Shown: one piece after another, positions 52,007-60,783 of the stretch | Layout of the letters: each line of letters starts with the position of its first letter | Numbering within the stretch: the first letter of the stretch is position 1 | Origin: JBGVSA01 sp041807905 | GTDB lineage: Bacteria; Pseudomonadota; Gammaproteobacteria; Burkholderiales; Rhodocyclaceae | NCBI RefSeq assembly: GCF_041807905.1 | Contig: NZ_JBGVSA010000015.1 | Coordinates: 1 to 64,000 of the forward strand | Direction of reading: 5' to 3' | Length of the DNA: 64,000 nucleotides | The notes under the pieces: model-generated | The model's input: the letters and a program-made list of their open reading frames with translations, nothing else | Told to the model about the DNA's origin: nothing | Database searches by the model: none | Program-made: the position numbers and the translations under genes

Positions 52007-52555
52007 TCAGTCGGTCGATGCACCGGCGATGGCCCGGTAAGCCTGCACGCCCGCGTAGATTTCCTGGCGGGCAGCGTCAGGCCCGTCCCAGCCGAGCACT
52101 TTGACCCACTTGCCGACCTCCAGGTCCTTGTAATGCTGGAAAAAGTGTTCGATCTGGCGCAGCAATAGCGGCGGCATGTCTTCATATGTAAACACGCGGT
52201 CGTACAACGGCGTGATCTTGGGCACGGGCACGGCCAGCACCTTGGAGTCGTCCCCGGCTTCGTCCTGCATCAGCAGCACCCCCACCGGCCGGCAGCGGAT
52301 CACCACACCCGGGATGAGCGCGAAGGGCGCGACCACCAGCACATCCACGGGATCCCCGTCGCCCGCGACGGAGTGCGGCACATAACCGTAATTGCAGGGA
52401 TAGGACATCGACGTACCCATGAAGCGGTCCACGAACACCGCACCGCTGTCCTTGTCGATCTCGTACTTGATGGGGTCGGCGTTGGCCGGGATTTCGACGA
52501 TGACGTTGATGTCATTGGGCACGTCCAGCCCGGGGGAAACGCTCTTGAAACTCAT
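52007..52555 (-). CDS. ppa: Inorganic pyrophosphatase
   Basis: Soluble family I pyrophosphatase that hydrolyses pyrophosphate and drives biosynthesis forward. The 182-residue protein has EIPANADPIKYEIDK, the YPCNYGYVPHSVAGDGDPVDVLV signature in two pieces, with metal-binding aspartates in DGDPVDVLV, and the HFFQHYKDLE region. ATG 52555 (MSFKSVSPGLDV) is the usual start. Confidence 0.96.
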   Translation of the reverse strand: MSFKSVSPGLDVPNDINVIVEIPANADPIKYEIDKDSGAVFVDRFMGTSMSYPCNYGYVPHSVAGDGDPVDVLVVAPFALIPGVVIRCRPVGVLLMQDEAGDDSKVLAVPVPKITPLYDRVFTYEDMPPLLLRQIEHFFQHYKDLEVGKWVKVLGWDGPDAARQEIYAGVQAYRAIAGASTD

Positions 52556-52722
52556 GGAATCTCTCTGTGGTTTTGGGGACCGCGCCCGATTATGACAGGC
52601 CGTCCTGACGGAAAACTTGCGGTACGGGATATCCACGAGACCACCCATACAACACCGTATGGATGCACCGCAGCGTACCGCTCGCGTCGTTCGGCGGCCT
52701 TGTGGGCCGGCCGAAAGAACTC

Positions 52723-52929
52723 TTACTGAGCTTCGAAGCCGGCGTCGCGCACGGCCTGCTTGAGCTGCTCCGGCGTCACTTTTGCCGAATCGATATGCAT
52801 CGATGCGCGAGCGGTCTCAAGGCTCACCTTGACGTCTTCCACCCCGTCGAAAGCCGACAGCACACGCGTGACCGAGCTGACGCAGCCCCCACAGCTCATA
52901 CCTTGAACCGAAAAATCGAGTGATTGCAT
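52723..52929 (-). CDS. CopZ-like copper chaperone (heavy-metal-associated domain)
   Basis: A 68-residue single HMA domain with the metal motif GMSCGGC near the N-terminus and the closing AVRDAGFEAQ typical of Atx1/CopZ proteins. It would carry Cu(I) in the cytoplasm. It starts 27 bp after the SafE/UreH-like gene and is in the same orientation. With cbb3 oxidase genes nearby, delivery of copper to the oxidase or to an export ATPase is likely, but the ATPase is not in this window. Confidence 0.9.
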   Translation of the reverse strand: MQSLDFSVQGMSCGGCVSSVTRVLSAFDGVEDVKVSLETARASMHIDSAKVTPEQLKQAVRDAGFEAQ

Positions 52930-52956
52930 GATTCCTCCAGAAATATGCCAGTCGCC

Positions 52957-53658
52957 TCAGCAGATGACGCCTTCCCATAGGCGCCCACCCAGATGAGGCG
53001 CACGAATCAAGCCGAAGACACCGAATCCGATGACAACGGCGCCGGCAAACAGTCGCACCCCGGTGCGTCGGATCAGGTCGCGGAAGCGCGCCAGCAGAAC
53101 GCCGGCCAGAAAAAGATTGGGCAAGGTGCCGAGGCCGAAAGCCAGCATCAAGGCACCGCCCCGCAACGCAGAGCCGCTCACGAGAGCCGTACTGAGAATA
53201 CTGTAGGTCAGCCCGCAGGGCAGAAAGCCCCACAGCAGGCCAAGCGGTAGCGCGTGGCGCCATGACTGCGCCGGCAGAAATCGGCGCGACAAGGGTTGCA
53301 CGCGCGCCCAGAGACGGTGGCCTGCGCGTTCGATCGGTGCGAGCACGCGCGTGAGGCCAGTCAGATACAACCCGAGCCCAACCAGCATGAGGTTGGCCAG
53401 CACGTACAGGGACATCTGTATCGGCAGCCAGCGATTGAAAAGCAATGTCGCGGAGCCGATTGCGCCGACGGCAGCACCGATAGCGGCATAGCTGGTGACG
53501 CGGCCGATGTTGTAGGCCAGATGCAGCGGCCACTTCCGTCCGCCTTGCCCGGGCACGCCGACCGTGAGGGCGCCCACGACGCCGCCGCACATGCCAATGC
53601 AATGCGCGCCGCCGAGGAGGCCGATGAGGAAGACTGCGATGTAACCCGTTTCGAGCAT
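52957..53658 (-). CDS. SafE/UreH-like (DsbD_2) membrane protein linked to cbb3 oxidase
   Basis: A 233-residue protein with six membrane segments of the TauE/SafE-DsbD_2 type. The paired cysteine motifs GGAHCIGMCGG and GFLPCGLTYS are typical of the subgroup found in cbb3 oxidase gene clusters and resemble the DsbD core, so copper or thiol transport across the inner membrane is likely. Its exact cargo is unproven. It is followed closely by the CopZ-like gene and lies 90 bp downstream of hemN on the same strand. Confidence 0.85.
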   Translation of the reverse strand: MLETGYIAVFLIGLLGGAHCIGMCGGVVGALTVGVPGQGGRKWPLHLAYNIGRVTSYAAIGAAVGAIGSATLLFNRWLPIQMSLYVLANLMLVGLGLYLTGLTRVLAPIERAGHRLWARVQPLSRRFLPAQSWRHALPLGLLWGFLPCGLTYSILSTALVSGSALRGGALMLAFGLGTLPNLFLAGVLLARFRDLIRRTGVRLFAGAVVIGFGVFGLIRAPHLGGRLWEGVIC

Positions 53659-53748
53659 GGGCGAACGCCCGGTCAGTGCATTAGCCTGCCATGGTAGCGC
53701 GCGCCCGCCCTGGAGTGAAACCCGCGCAGCGCGCTTGCCGCCACGAGG

Positions 53749-55170
53749 TCAGATGACTTTGGAGTACCGTGTAGAGCCCTTGTCGGCCCGCAGATAGGCA
53801 TCGAACGCCATGGCGATTACGCGTACCAGATAGCGGCCAGCCTCGGTAACCACTAAACGGGAGGGCTCAATGCGAACAAGTCCGGCCCCTTCAAGCGCGC
53901 GCAAGTCTTCGAACTCGGCCGCGAAATACTCGGCAAACCGGGCGTCGAACGGCTCGCCCTTCCGGTCTGTGAAAAGATGCCCGAAGTCACGCTCCAGTTC
54001 AGTGAACGTCAGTTCGAATTGGCACATCAGGGACTGGATGATGGCACGGCGGAGTTCGTCCTCCTCCGACATGACCCAGCCACGAATGATGGGGAGCTCA
54101 TCGCGGTCAAGCGCCGCGTAGTAGCCGTCCAGCGTACGGTCATTCTGTGTATAGACGCCGTCCGCCAGCCCAATGGCCGATACGCCGAAGGCCAGCAGGT
54201 CGCAATCGGCGTGCGTGGAATAGCCTTGAAAGTTGCGGTGGAGCGTACCGGCACGCTGGGCGATGGCCAATTCGTCGTCGGGGCGCGCAAAGTGATCCAT
54301 GCCTATGTACACATAGCCCGCGCTCACCAGGCGTTCGACCGCCGATTGTAGGATCGCCATTTTTTCGGTCGGCGGAGGCAACGCATCGCCGTTGATGCGC
54401 CGCTGCGGCATGAATTTCGCCGGCAGATGCGCGTAGCTGTAGAGCGACAGGCGGTCCGGCTGCAACGACAATACATGCGCGAGCGTATTGTCAAAACTCC
54501 GAGCAGTTTGGTGAGGCAATCCGTAAATCAGGTCAATGCTCACCGAGCGAAACCCATAATCACGGGCGGCGTTAATAACTGTTCTCGTTTCTTCAATGCT
54601 TTGCAGGCGATTTACCGCCTTTTGCACCGCTGGATCAAAATCCTGAACGCCTATGCTGACACGATTGAAACCGGCCTCCGCCAGAATTTTCATACGCGTC
54701 ACATCTGCGCGCCTGGGATCAATCTCTATGGAATGCTCACCCTCGGGGTCAAGCGCGAAAATTTTACAAATACCATCGACCAGGCGCTGCGTATCTTCGA
54801 CCGTCAGGAAGGTTGGGGTGCCCCCGCCCCAATGCATCTGCGAAACGCGTTGCTTTCCCGGGAGATCACGGGATTTGAGCGACATTTCCCTCAAAAGGTA
54901 GTCGACATACCGGGTCCCGAGGACGCGATTTTTGGCCGCAATCTTGTTGCAGGCACAATAAAAACAAACGGTGTCGCAAAAAGGAATATGGAAATATAAT
55001 GATAGCGATCGACCCATAGAGGGTCTGGCCTGCGATGCTGAACGGCTCGTCAGGGCGGACAGGTCGGAGGCATCGACAAAGCGGTCTGCCGTGGGATACG
55101 AAGTGTATCGCGGACCGGGTATATCGTATTTACCAATTAATGCCGGATTAATAAGAGTATTCTGACTCAC
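53749..55170 (-). CDS. hemN: Oxygen-independent coproporphyrinogen III oxidase
   Basis: Radical SAM enzyme that makes protoporphyrinogen IX without oxygen, giving haem for cbb3 oxidase under low oxygen. The 473-residue protein carries the cluster motif as C65-xxx-C69-xx-C72-x-C74 (FCDTVCFYCAC), preceded by the invariant RYTSYPTADRF and followed by GGGTPTF. The start is not an ATG: GTG 55170 or TTG 55179 are the only options that keep RYTSYPTAD, and neither has a good ribosome site. It is divergent from fnr. Confidence 0.94.
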   Translation of the reverse strand: MSQNTLINPALIGKYDIPGPRYTSYPTADRFVDASDLSALTSRSASQARPSMGRSLSLYFHIPFCDTVCFYCACNKIAAKNRVLGTRYVDYLLREMSLKSRDLPGKQRVSQMHWGGGTPTFLTVEDTQRLVDGICKIFALDPEGEHSIEIDPRRADVTRMKILAEAGFNRVSIGVQDFDPAVQKAVNRLQSIEETRTVINAARDYGFRSVSIDLIYGLPHQTARSFDNTLAHVLSLQPDRLSLYSYAHLPAKFMPQRRINGDALPPPTEKMAILQSAVERLVSAGYVYIGMDHFARPDDELAIAQRAGTLHRNFQGYSTHADCDLLAFGVSAIGLADGVYTQNDRTLDGYYAALDRDELPIIRGWVMSEEDELRRAIIQSLMCQFELTFTELERDFGHLFTDRKGEPFDARFAEYFAAEFEDLRALEGAGLVRIEPSRLVVTEAGRYLVRVIAMAFDAYLRADKGSTRYSKVI

Positions 55171-55251
55171 GGCTACCAAATGTTATCAGCGATGGAACAT
55201 TTTGTCAGAATAACCTGATCGTAATTTGACGGCAAACAAGGGAAACGTATC

Positions 55252-55989
55252 GTGGATCAGATCGTTACTACACCGCTCACTCTTGCTGCGACCCGCGTCG
55301 CTTGTTCCCAATGCAGCCTGCGCGAACTGTGCCTGGCCGGCGGTCTGGACGATTCCGACCTGCATCGGCTCGACGAGATGGTGCAACGTCGCAAGGTCAA
55401 GCGGCAGCATCAGATGTTCCGCGCCGGCGACCCCTTCGAAGCCATCTACGCAGTACGTACGGGCTTCTTCAAAACCGACATCCTGACCGAAGAAGGTTTG
55501 GAGCAAGTCACAGGCTTCCACATGGCAGGTGAAATCCTCGGCCTGGACGGTATCAACACCGATCACCACGTCTGCAATGCAACCGCGCTGGAAGATAGCG
55601 AAGTCTGCGTGATGCCCTATGCGCAACTCGAAGAGATCTCGCGCGCCATCCCGTCCTTGCAGTTGCAGTTCCACAAATTCATGAGCCGCGAGATCGTTCG
55701 CGACCAGGGCCTCATGATTCTGCTGGGTTCCATGCGCGCCGAGGAGCGCATCGCCGCCTTCCTGATCAATCTGTCGCAACGCATGAAAGCGCGCGGCTAT
55801 TCCGCCTATGAATTCCACCTGCGCATGACGCGTGAAGAAATCGGCTCGTACCTGGGGCTGAAGCTCGAAACCGTCAGCCGCACCTTCTCCAAGTTCCATG
55901 ACGAAGGTCTGATCAGCGTGCAGCAGAAGCACATCCGCATCCTTGACGCGGACGGCCTGCGCGCCCTGCTCAACCATACGACCTGCTAA
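55252..55989 (+). CDS. fnr: FNR-family oxygen-sensing transcription regulator
   Basis: A 245-residue CRP/FNR regulator with four cluster cysteines: C18, C21 and C27 (CSQCSLRELC) and C108 (HHVC). It therefore should bind an oxygen-labile [4Fe-4S] cluster. The recognition helix ETVSRTFSKF matches FNR, predicting TTGAT-N4-ATCAA sites like those at 62380 and 56104. The start is GTG 55252 with aaggga ahead. It lies between hemN and the usp gene and ends before a terminator. Confidence 0.95.
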   Translation: MDQIVTTPLTLAATRVACSQCSLRELCLAGGLDDSDLHRLDEMVQRRKVKRQHQMFRAGDPFEAIYAVRTGFFKTDILTEEGLEQVTGFHMAGEILGLDGINTDHHVCNATALEDSEVCVMPYAQLEEISRAIPSLQLQFHKFMSREIVRDQGLMILLGSMRAEERIAAFLINLSQRMKARGYSAYEFHLRMTREEIGSYLGLKLETVSRTFSKFHDEGLISVQQKHIRILDADGLRALLNHTTC

Positions 55990-56012
55990 AGTTGCACGCC
56001 TCTGGCACTTGC

Positions 56013-56043
56013 AAGCCCGGCAATGCCGGGCTTTGTCTTTTTT
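56013..56043 (+). terminator. Intrinsic terminator of fnr
   Basis: A stem agcccggc / gccgggct with a short aat loop is followed by ttgtctttttt, about 25 bp after the fnr stop. Confidence 0.85.
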
Positions 56044-56103
56044 GGGCGCCGCGAGCAGCCCCAGTGGTCCCGTCGAGGTGCCATACCAGTAGAGTTTCAG
56101 CGA

Positions 56104-56117
56104 TTGACCCGCATCAA
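56104..56117 (+). promoter_or_regulatory. FNR-box-like site upstream of the usp gene
   Basis: TTGACCCGCATCAA fits TTGAT-N4-ATCAA in nine of ten positions. It is 74 bp before the usp ATG. A TATAGT hexamer at 56150-56155 is a plausible -10, which would put the site near -51. Many bacteria induce usp genes at low oxygen through FNR-type regulators, which fits the adjacent fnr. Confidence 0.6.
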
Positions 56118-56190
56118 TCGGCTTGTCCCATCGGCGAGGCTGATCGAGATATAGTCATCATGTGATCGTCAAAAAGGAGGGCTTTGAACC

Positions 56191-56640
56191 ATGTACAAAC
56201 ACATCCTTGTCCCGACCGACGGTTCCGCGCTGTCTACGCATGCAGTGGAAAGCGCAATCAAGTTTGCCGCGTCGATAGGAGCACGCATCACGCTGCTCTA
56301 CGTACAGCCAGACTACCCTCGCCCCATTGTCGGCGAAGGCGCGTTGATCGCCCCCGAGAATCGCGAAGAGTTCCAGGAAGAAACCTCCAAGCAAGCGAAC
56401 TCGATCCTGGCCTCTGCGCAGGCTGCCGCCCGCGCGGCAGGCGTGACTGCGGTGAGCTACACGGAAGTCAGCGACATTCCATTCCAGATCATCATCGACA
56501 CGGCTGAGCGGGAAGGCTGCGACCTCGTCTTCATGGCCTCGCACGGCCGGCGAGGTCTGGCGGGCCTATTGATTGGCTCGGAAACCAACAAGGTGCTGAC
56601 ACACAGCAAGATTCCGGTGCTGGTCTACCGCGAAAGCTGA
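56191..56640 (+). CDS. Universal stress protein (UspA family)
   Basis: A 149-residue cytoplasmic Usp protein. It has the family start MYKHILVPTDGSALS and the ATP-binding motif GxxGx9G(S/T) in SHGRRGLAGLLIGSETNKVL, closing with SKIPVLVYR, so ATP binding is likely. The ATG follows an aaggaggg ribosome site about ten bases away. The FNR-like box upstream and its place between fnr and the cbb3 genes suggest induction under low oxygen. Confidence 0.93.
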   Translation: MYKHILVPTDGSALSTHAVESAIKFAASIGARITLLYVQPDYPRPIVGEGALIAPENREEFQEETSKQANSILASAQAAARAAGVTAVSYTEVSDIPFQIIIDTAEREGCDLVFMASHGRRGLAGLLIGSETNKVLTHSKIPVLVYRES

Positions 56641-56666
56641 TCCGTCCGACCGGGCATAACGGCCAC

Positions 56667-56903
56667 TTACGAGTGGCCGTTTATTTGTTCACGACTGCGC
56701 TCAAAGAACAGCGTGGCGAGGCTCGATGCGATGCAGACGAGCCATAGGGCAAAGAAGCCAATGGTATAGGTGGCCATGGCGGAGAAATTCACCGGTTGGC
56801 CAAAGAAATACAGCGTCTGTGGATCGACCACGGTGAAGAAGATGATCTCGGCGATGCCCGCCATCAAGAATGACGGCCAGAGCACCAGAATCCATTTGTT
56901 CAT
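56667..56903 (-). CDS. Small two-segment membrane protein next to fixH
   Basis: A 78-residue inner-membrane protein with two hydrophobic helices (about 5-27 and 40-63) joined by VVDPQTLYFFGQPVNF. ATG 56903 follows a gaggaggg ribosome site. It is the last gene of the ccoN-to-fixH minus-strand run, 60 bp after fixH. The gene resembles uncharacterised membrane proteins that accompany cbb3 clusters in Burkholderiales, so an assembly or stability role is inferred. I cannot assign a function. Confidence 0.75.
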   Translation of the reverse strand: MNKWILVLWPSFLMAGIAEIIFFTVVDPQTLYFFGQPVNFSAMATYTIGFFALWLVCIASSLATLFFERSREQINGHS

Positions 56904-56963
56904 CGCACCCTCCTCGCATCGGGTTCGGGGGCGCACCAGATGCTCTGGCGCGGAACGGGGCCG

Positions 56964-57485
56964 TCAGGTGGCGGGCTGTATGAGCAGCTTGGTCGAGCCC
57001 GGCAGGCGCGCTTCCTGAACCATGCGCCAGCTCTTGCTTTCGTCTTCCAGGCTGATGTCCCATCGCCCTGACTGGACAGGCTTGAAACTACCGACGTAGC
57101 GTCCGTTTTTCAAGTCGAGGACGACGTCCTGGTCGAGGCCCTGTCTCGTAGGATGCAGAAGTGTCACGTGCAATCGAGCGGGAAGGCTCACACCCTCTCG
57201 CGCGAACAGCTCGACACTCATCTGATCCGTCGTCGGATCCATCGACAATTGCGCGCGTAGTCCGAGCTGACGCGCCATGTTGTCGCGCGCAATGGTCTCA
57301 TTGATAGCAAGCCCGCGCTGATAGTAATCGTCTGCGACTACGCCATCATCGCTACGAATCGCGAAGAACAGTGTAGCAATGCCCGCCACGACGGCGGTTG
57401 CGGGCAGCCCCATCAATATCCAGGGCCACGGCTCCCGGTACCACGGTTTGGTGGCACGAATGCTGTTCAAGGGGGTTGGGGGCAC
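56964..57485 (-). CDS. fixH: FixH/CcoH-type cbb3 oxidase assembly protein
   Basis: A 173-residue membrane-anchored protein with one N-terminal hydrophobic helix (about 20-40, after KPWYREPWPWIL) and a periplasmic domain. Family features are ATLFFAIRSDDGVVADDYYQRGLAINE and RWDISLEDESKSWRM. FixH/CcoH is needed for cbb3 assembly. The start is GTG 57485, 13 bp after ccoG ends, preceded by a purine-rich gagagag; the frame is open upstream only through ccoG. Confidence 0.88.
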   Translation of the reverse strand: MPPTPLNSIRATKPWYREPWPWILMGLPATAVVAGIATLFFAIRSDDGVVADDYYQRGLAINETIARDNMARQLGLRAQLSMDPTTDQMSVELFAREGVSLPARLHVTLLHPTRQGLDQDVVLDLKNGRYVGSFKPVQSGRWDISLEDESKSWRMVQEARLPGSTKLLIQPAT

Positions 57486-57498
57486 AGCTTTCTCTCTC

Positions 57499-58965
57499 TC
57501 AGGGCATGATAAATACGGCTTTTTCGCGCACGAATTCGTCGGCGTACCCTTCGGCACGCACTTCGAAATAGATGGCGTGCGATCCCTTGCTTGCGCTGTC
57601 GACCGGCACGCGAACGCGCAGGGTGGCCGTGCTGTTCTCGGCGGGATTGATGTCGAAACGCGTCCGACCGTCGATGCGTATGCCGTCCAGGCCGGTTGCC
57701 GAGACATTCAACGTGCGTGGCGCCTCGGACATGTTCATGAGATGCAGGATGTAGACATTCTCGATGAGACCATCCTCGACTTCGCGCGTCAGCGTCGTCC
57801 GATCCTTGATGACATCGACCCGGATATCCTCGCGGCTGACCAGCGCATAGGCAAATGCGAGCACGATGGCCGCGAGCACGCCGGCATATACAAGAACGCG
57901 CGGGCGTAGCACGTGACTGACGATCTCCTTGCGTCCCCAGCGTTTCTCGATGGCGTTCTCGGTCGAGTAGCGGATCAGCCCCGGCGCATAGCCCATCTTG
58001 TCCATGACTTGGTCGCAGGCGTCTATGCACGCTGCGCAACCGATGCATTCGTACTGGAGCCCCTGGCGGATGTCGATCCCGGTTGGGCACACCTGAACGC
58101 AAATGCCGCAATCGACGCAATCGCCCTTGCCGATGCTGCGCGGCTCCACACCACGTTTGCGTGACCCTCGCGGCTCACCCCGGGCGGTGTCATACGTAAT
58201 CACCAGCGTATCGGGGTCGAACATGACGCTCTGGAATCGCGCGTACGGACACATGTACTTGCAGACCTGCTCGCGCATCACCCCGGCCATGAGGTAGGTG
58301 AAACCGCCGTAGAACAGAATCCAGAACGCCGACCATCCGCTCACGCCGAAGGCGGCGATATCAGAAACCAGCGGCTTGATCGGTGTGAAATAGCCCACGA
58401 ACGTGATGCCGGTCCACAACGCGATCGCAGCCCACGCGAGGTACTTTGCGCCCTTGACCAGGACCTTGTGCCCGCCCCAGGGCATCTGATCGAGCTTCAT
58501 CTGGCGCTGCCGATTGCCCTCGATCTTCTGCTCGATCCACATGAAGATTTCGGTATAAACCGTCTGTGGACAGGTGAAACCACACCATAGCCGTCCGGCC
58601 ACGGCGGTGAACAGAAACAGGGACAGCGCGCTGATAATCAACAGCACCGCCAGATAGAAGACGTCCTGCGGCCAGAAGACCCAGCCAAAGATGTAGAACT
58701 TGCGCTCGACCAGGTCGAACAACACCGACTGCCGTCCGTTCCAGGGCACCCAGCACAATCCATAGAAGAGAAGCTGTGTTGCCCACACCATGATCCAGCG
58801 CCACGTCGCAAAGCGTCCCGTGACGGCACGCGGATAGACCTTCTTGCGGACCTCATAGAGATCATCGCCTTCCGCTGGCTGAATGGGGATTACATGGGCC
58901 TTCGCGCGGATCTTCGGCTTGCCGACTGCGTTGAAGGCTGATGAGGGATCGTCGGGTGCTGGCAT
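57499..58965 (-). CDS. ccoG: Cytochrome c oxidase accessory protein CcoG
   Basis: A 488-residue membrane ferredoxin-type protein, reported in other bacteria to reduce Cu(II) during cbb3 assembly. It has about five membrane segments, the motif WCGFTCPQTVYTE, and two [4Fe-4S] ferredoxin motifs, CVDCGICVQVCP and CIGCAACIDACD. The last 110 residues form an Ig-like periplasmic domain (FixG_C). It is 109 bp after ccoP and 13 bp before fixH. Confidence 0.95.
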   Translation of the reverse strand: MPAPDDPSSAFNAVGKPKIRAKAHVIPIQPAEGDDLYEVRKKVYPRAVTGRFATWRWIMVWATQLLFYGLCWVPWNGRQSVLFDLVERKFYIFGWVFWPQDVFYLAVLLIISALSLFLFTAVAGRLWCGFTCPQTVYTEIFMWIEQKIEGNRQRQMKLDQMPWGGHKVLVKGAKYLAWAAIALWTGITFVGYFTPIKPLVSDIAAFGVSGWSAFWILFYGGFTYLMAGVMREQVCKYMCPYARFQSVMFDPDTLVITYDTARGEPRGSRKRGVEPRSIGKGDCVDCGICVQVCPTGIDIRQGLQYECIGCAACIDACDQVMDKMGYAPGLIRYSTENAIEKRWGRKEIVSHVLRPRVLVYAGVLAAIVLAFAYALVSREDIRVDVIKDRTTLTREVEDGLIENVYILHLMNMSEAPRTLNVSATGLDGIRIDGRTRFDINPAENSTATLRVRVPVDSASKGSHAIYFEVRAEGYADEFVREKAVFIMP

Positions 58966-59074
58966 TTCGCTGGCCTGGAATCATGCAAGAAAGGCCGTGC
59001 GGCGGCCCGAATAAGCGCCAACGGTGGGCGGCGCTTGCCGGCGGACCTCGGCCCGCCAGCAAATATACCTGTGC

Positions 59075-59971
59075 TTACTGCTTGCGAGGCAGGCTCAGCA
59101 CATAGGCTGCAAGCAGATGCACCTTGCTCTCGCCGAGCAGCTCCTTGAAGGACGGCATCTGGTTGTCGCGGCCCTTGCTCACCGTTTCGATGATGGTCGC
59201 TTCGGACGAACCATACAACCACACCTTGTCGGTCAGGTTCGGGGCGCCAAGCGCCGTGTTGCCCTTGCCGTCCGGCCCATGGCAGGCCACGCAGGTCGTC
59301 TGGAAAATCTGGCGACCGCGGGCGGAACGCACGGAGTCGTTGGCCAGGCCAGACAACGAGCGCACGTAGTTCGCGACATCCTTCACGCCGTCACCGCCGA
59401 GTACCGCCCCCCAGGGCGGCATGGTGCCATGGCGCCCGCCCAGGATCGTCGTCTGAATGGTTTCGGGCTCGCCGCCATACAGCCAGTCGCTATCGGTCAG
59501 GTTGGGGAAGCCCTTCGCACCGCGCGCATCTGCTCCATGGCACTGCGCGCAATAGGTCAGGAACAAACGTTGGCCCATGGCGTTGGCCTCGGCATCGTTC
59601 GACAATGCCACGAGATCCTGCTTCGCGAACTTGTCAAAGATCGGGTCATAGCGCTTGTGAGCCACGTCCATTTCGGAGTCGTACTGCCCCACCGAGGTCC
59701 AGCCCAGTTGCCCCTTGAAGCCGGCAAAGCCATACAGCGCGAGGTAGCCGACGGCAAAGATGATGGTCATCCAGAACAGGTACATCCACCACCGCGGCAA
59801 GGGATTGTTGTACTCCTGCAGGTCACCATCCCAGACGTGCCCCTGTAATTCGGCCGGCCCCGCCTTGCGCTTGGTGTTGTTGGCAGCCAGCACGACAGCG
59901 CAGAAAAGCAGGCTCAGGGCAACGAGCCCAACCACGTAGTACACCCAGAAATCGCTGACGAAATCACTCAT
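59075..59971 (-). CDS. ccoP: cbb3-type cytochrome c oxidase subunit III (CcoP)
   Basis: A 298-residue membrane dihaem cytochrome c that passes electrons to the oxidase. Two N-terminal hydrophobic helices (about 10-30 and 57-77) precede two CXXCH haem sites, YCAQCHGADARG and CVACHGPDGKG, each in a cytochrome c domain. The opening SDFWVYYVV and the HVWDGDLQEYNNPLPRWW motif are typical. It is seven bases after ccoQ. Confidence 0.96.
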   Translation of the reverse strand: MSDFVSDFWVYYVVGLVALSLLFCAVVLAANNTKRKAGPAELQGHVWDGDLQEYNNPLPRWWMYLFWMTIIFAVGYLALYGFAGFKGQLGWTSVGQYDSEMDVAHKRYDPIFDKFAKQDLVALSNDAEANAMGQRLFLTYCAQCHGADARGAKGFPNLTDSDWLYGGEPETIQTTILGGRHGTMPPWGAVLGGDGVKDVANYVRSLSGLANDSVRSARGRQIFQTTCVACHGPDGKGNTALGAPNLTDKVWLYGSSEATIIETVSKGRDNQMPSFKELLGESKVHLLAAYVLSLPRKQ

Positions 59972-59977
59972 GATGGG

Positions 59978-60157
59978 TTATCCATGATTTTGGGGCCCGG
60001 CCTTGTCGTCGGCGGGTGCCTCATCTTCAGTAAACGGCGCTTTTTCCGCCTCATCGAAACGACGCTTGGCCGGCTTGCTGTACGCCCACACGGCAATGCC
60101 GATGAAGCACAGCAAGCCGAGCACGGTGAGCATGGAGCGGAAGAAATCCAGATCCAT
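59978..60157 (-). CDS. ccoQ: cbb3-type oxidase small subunit CcoQ
   Basis: A 59-residue protein with one hydrophobic helix (about 8-25, LTVLGLLCFIGIAVWAYS) and a charged, acidic tail ending KAGPQNHG. The size and the position between ccoO and ccoP identify it as CcoQ, which stabilises the complex. The ATG at 60157 lies directly after the ccoO stop. Confidence 0.9.
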   Translation of the reverse strand: MDLDFFRSMLTVLGLLCFIGIAVWAYSKPAKRRFDEAEKAPFTEDEAPADDKAGPQNHG

Positions 60158-60158
60158 G

Positions 60159-60770
60159 TCAGCGGATACCCTTGATCGTCGTGCCCATGCCTTGCAGGTA
60201 GGCGATGAGCGCATCCAGCTCGGTCTTGCCTTCCAGTTGCTTGCGGGCTCCGGCGATCTCGGCATCGGTATAGGGCACGCCAACCGTGCGCAGCGCAGAC
60301 ATCTTCTTCTCGATGTCGTCCGCCTTGACCGGGCGATCCAGCCACGGGAAAGCCGGCATGTTCGACTCGGGAACCACGTCGCGCGGATTGATCAGGTGCG
60401 CGCGATGCCACAGGTCGGAGTAGCGCCCCCCAACGCGAGCCAGATCCGGGCCGGTCCGTTTGGAGCCCCACTGGAACGGGTGGTCATACACGAACTCGCC
60501 CGCGACTGAGTAATGCCCATAGCGCTCGGTCTCGGCGCGGAACGGGCGGATCATCTGCGAATGGCAGTTATAGCAGCCTTCACGCAGATAGATGTCCCGA
60601 CCGACCAGACGCACCGGATCGTAGGGCTGGAGGCCCTGCACCGGCGTCGTCGTCGAGTGCTGGAAAAACAGCGGCACGATTTCTACGAGCCCGCCAACGC
60701 TGATCACGATCAAGGTCAGGATGATCAGCCAGGAGACGTTCTTTTCGACGATTTCGTTGTTCATCTTCAT
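60159..60770 (-). CDS. ccoO: cbb3-type cytochrome c oxidase subunit II (CcoO)
   Basis: A 203-residue membrane-anchored monohaem cytochrome c. It begins MKMNNEIVEKNVSWLIILTL with one hydrophobic helix, then the haem motif EGCYNCHSQMIRPF, and the GSKRTGPDLARVGGRYSD pattern of CcoO. The axial methionine is in PESNMPAFPWL. It lies 13 bp after ccoN and is cotranscribed with ccoN, ccoQ and ccoP. Confidence 0.96.
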   Translation of the reverse strand: MKMNNEIVEKNVSWLIILTLIVISVGGLVEIVPLFFQHSTTTPVQGLQPYDPVRLVGRDIYLREGCYNCHSQMIRPFRAETERYGHYSVAGEFVYDHPFQWGSKRTGPDLARVGGRYSDLWHRAHLINPRDVVPESNMPAFPWLDRPVKADDIEKKMSALRTVGVPYTDAEIAGARKQLEGKTELDALIAYLQGMGTTIKGIR

Positions 60771-60783
60771 GTTCGGGGTCCCG

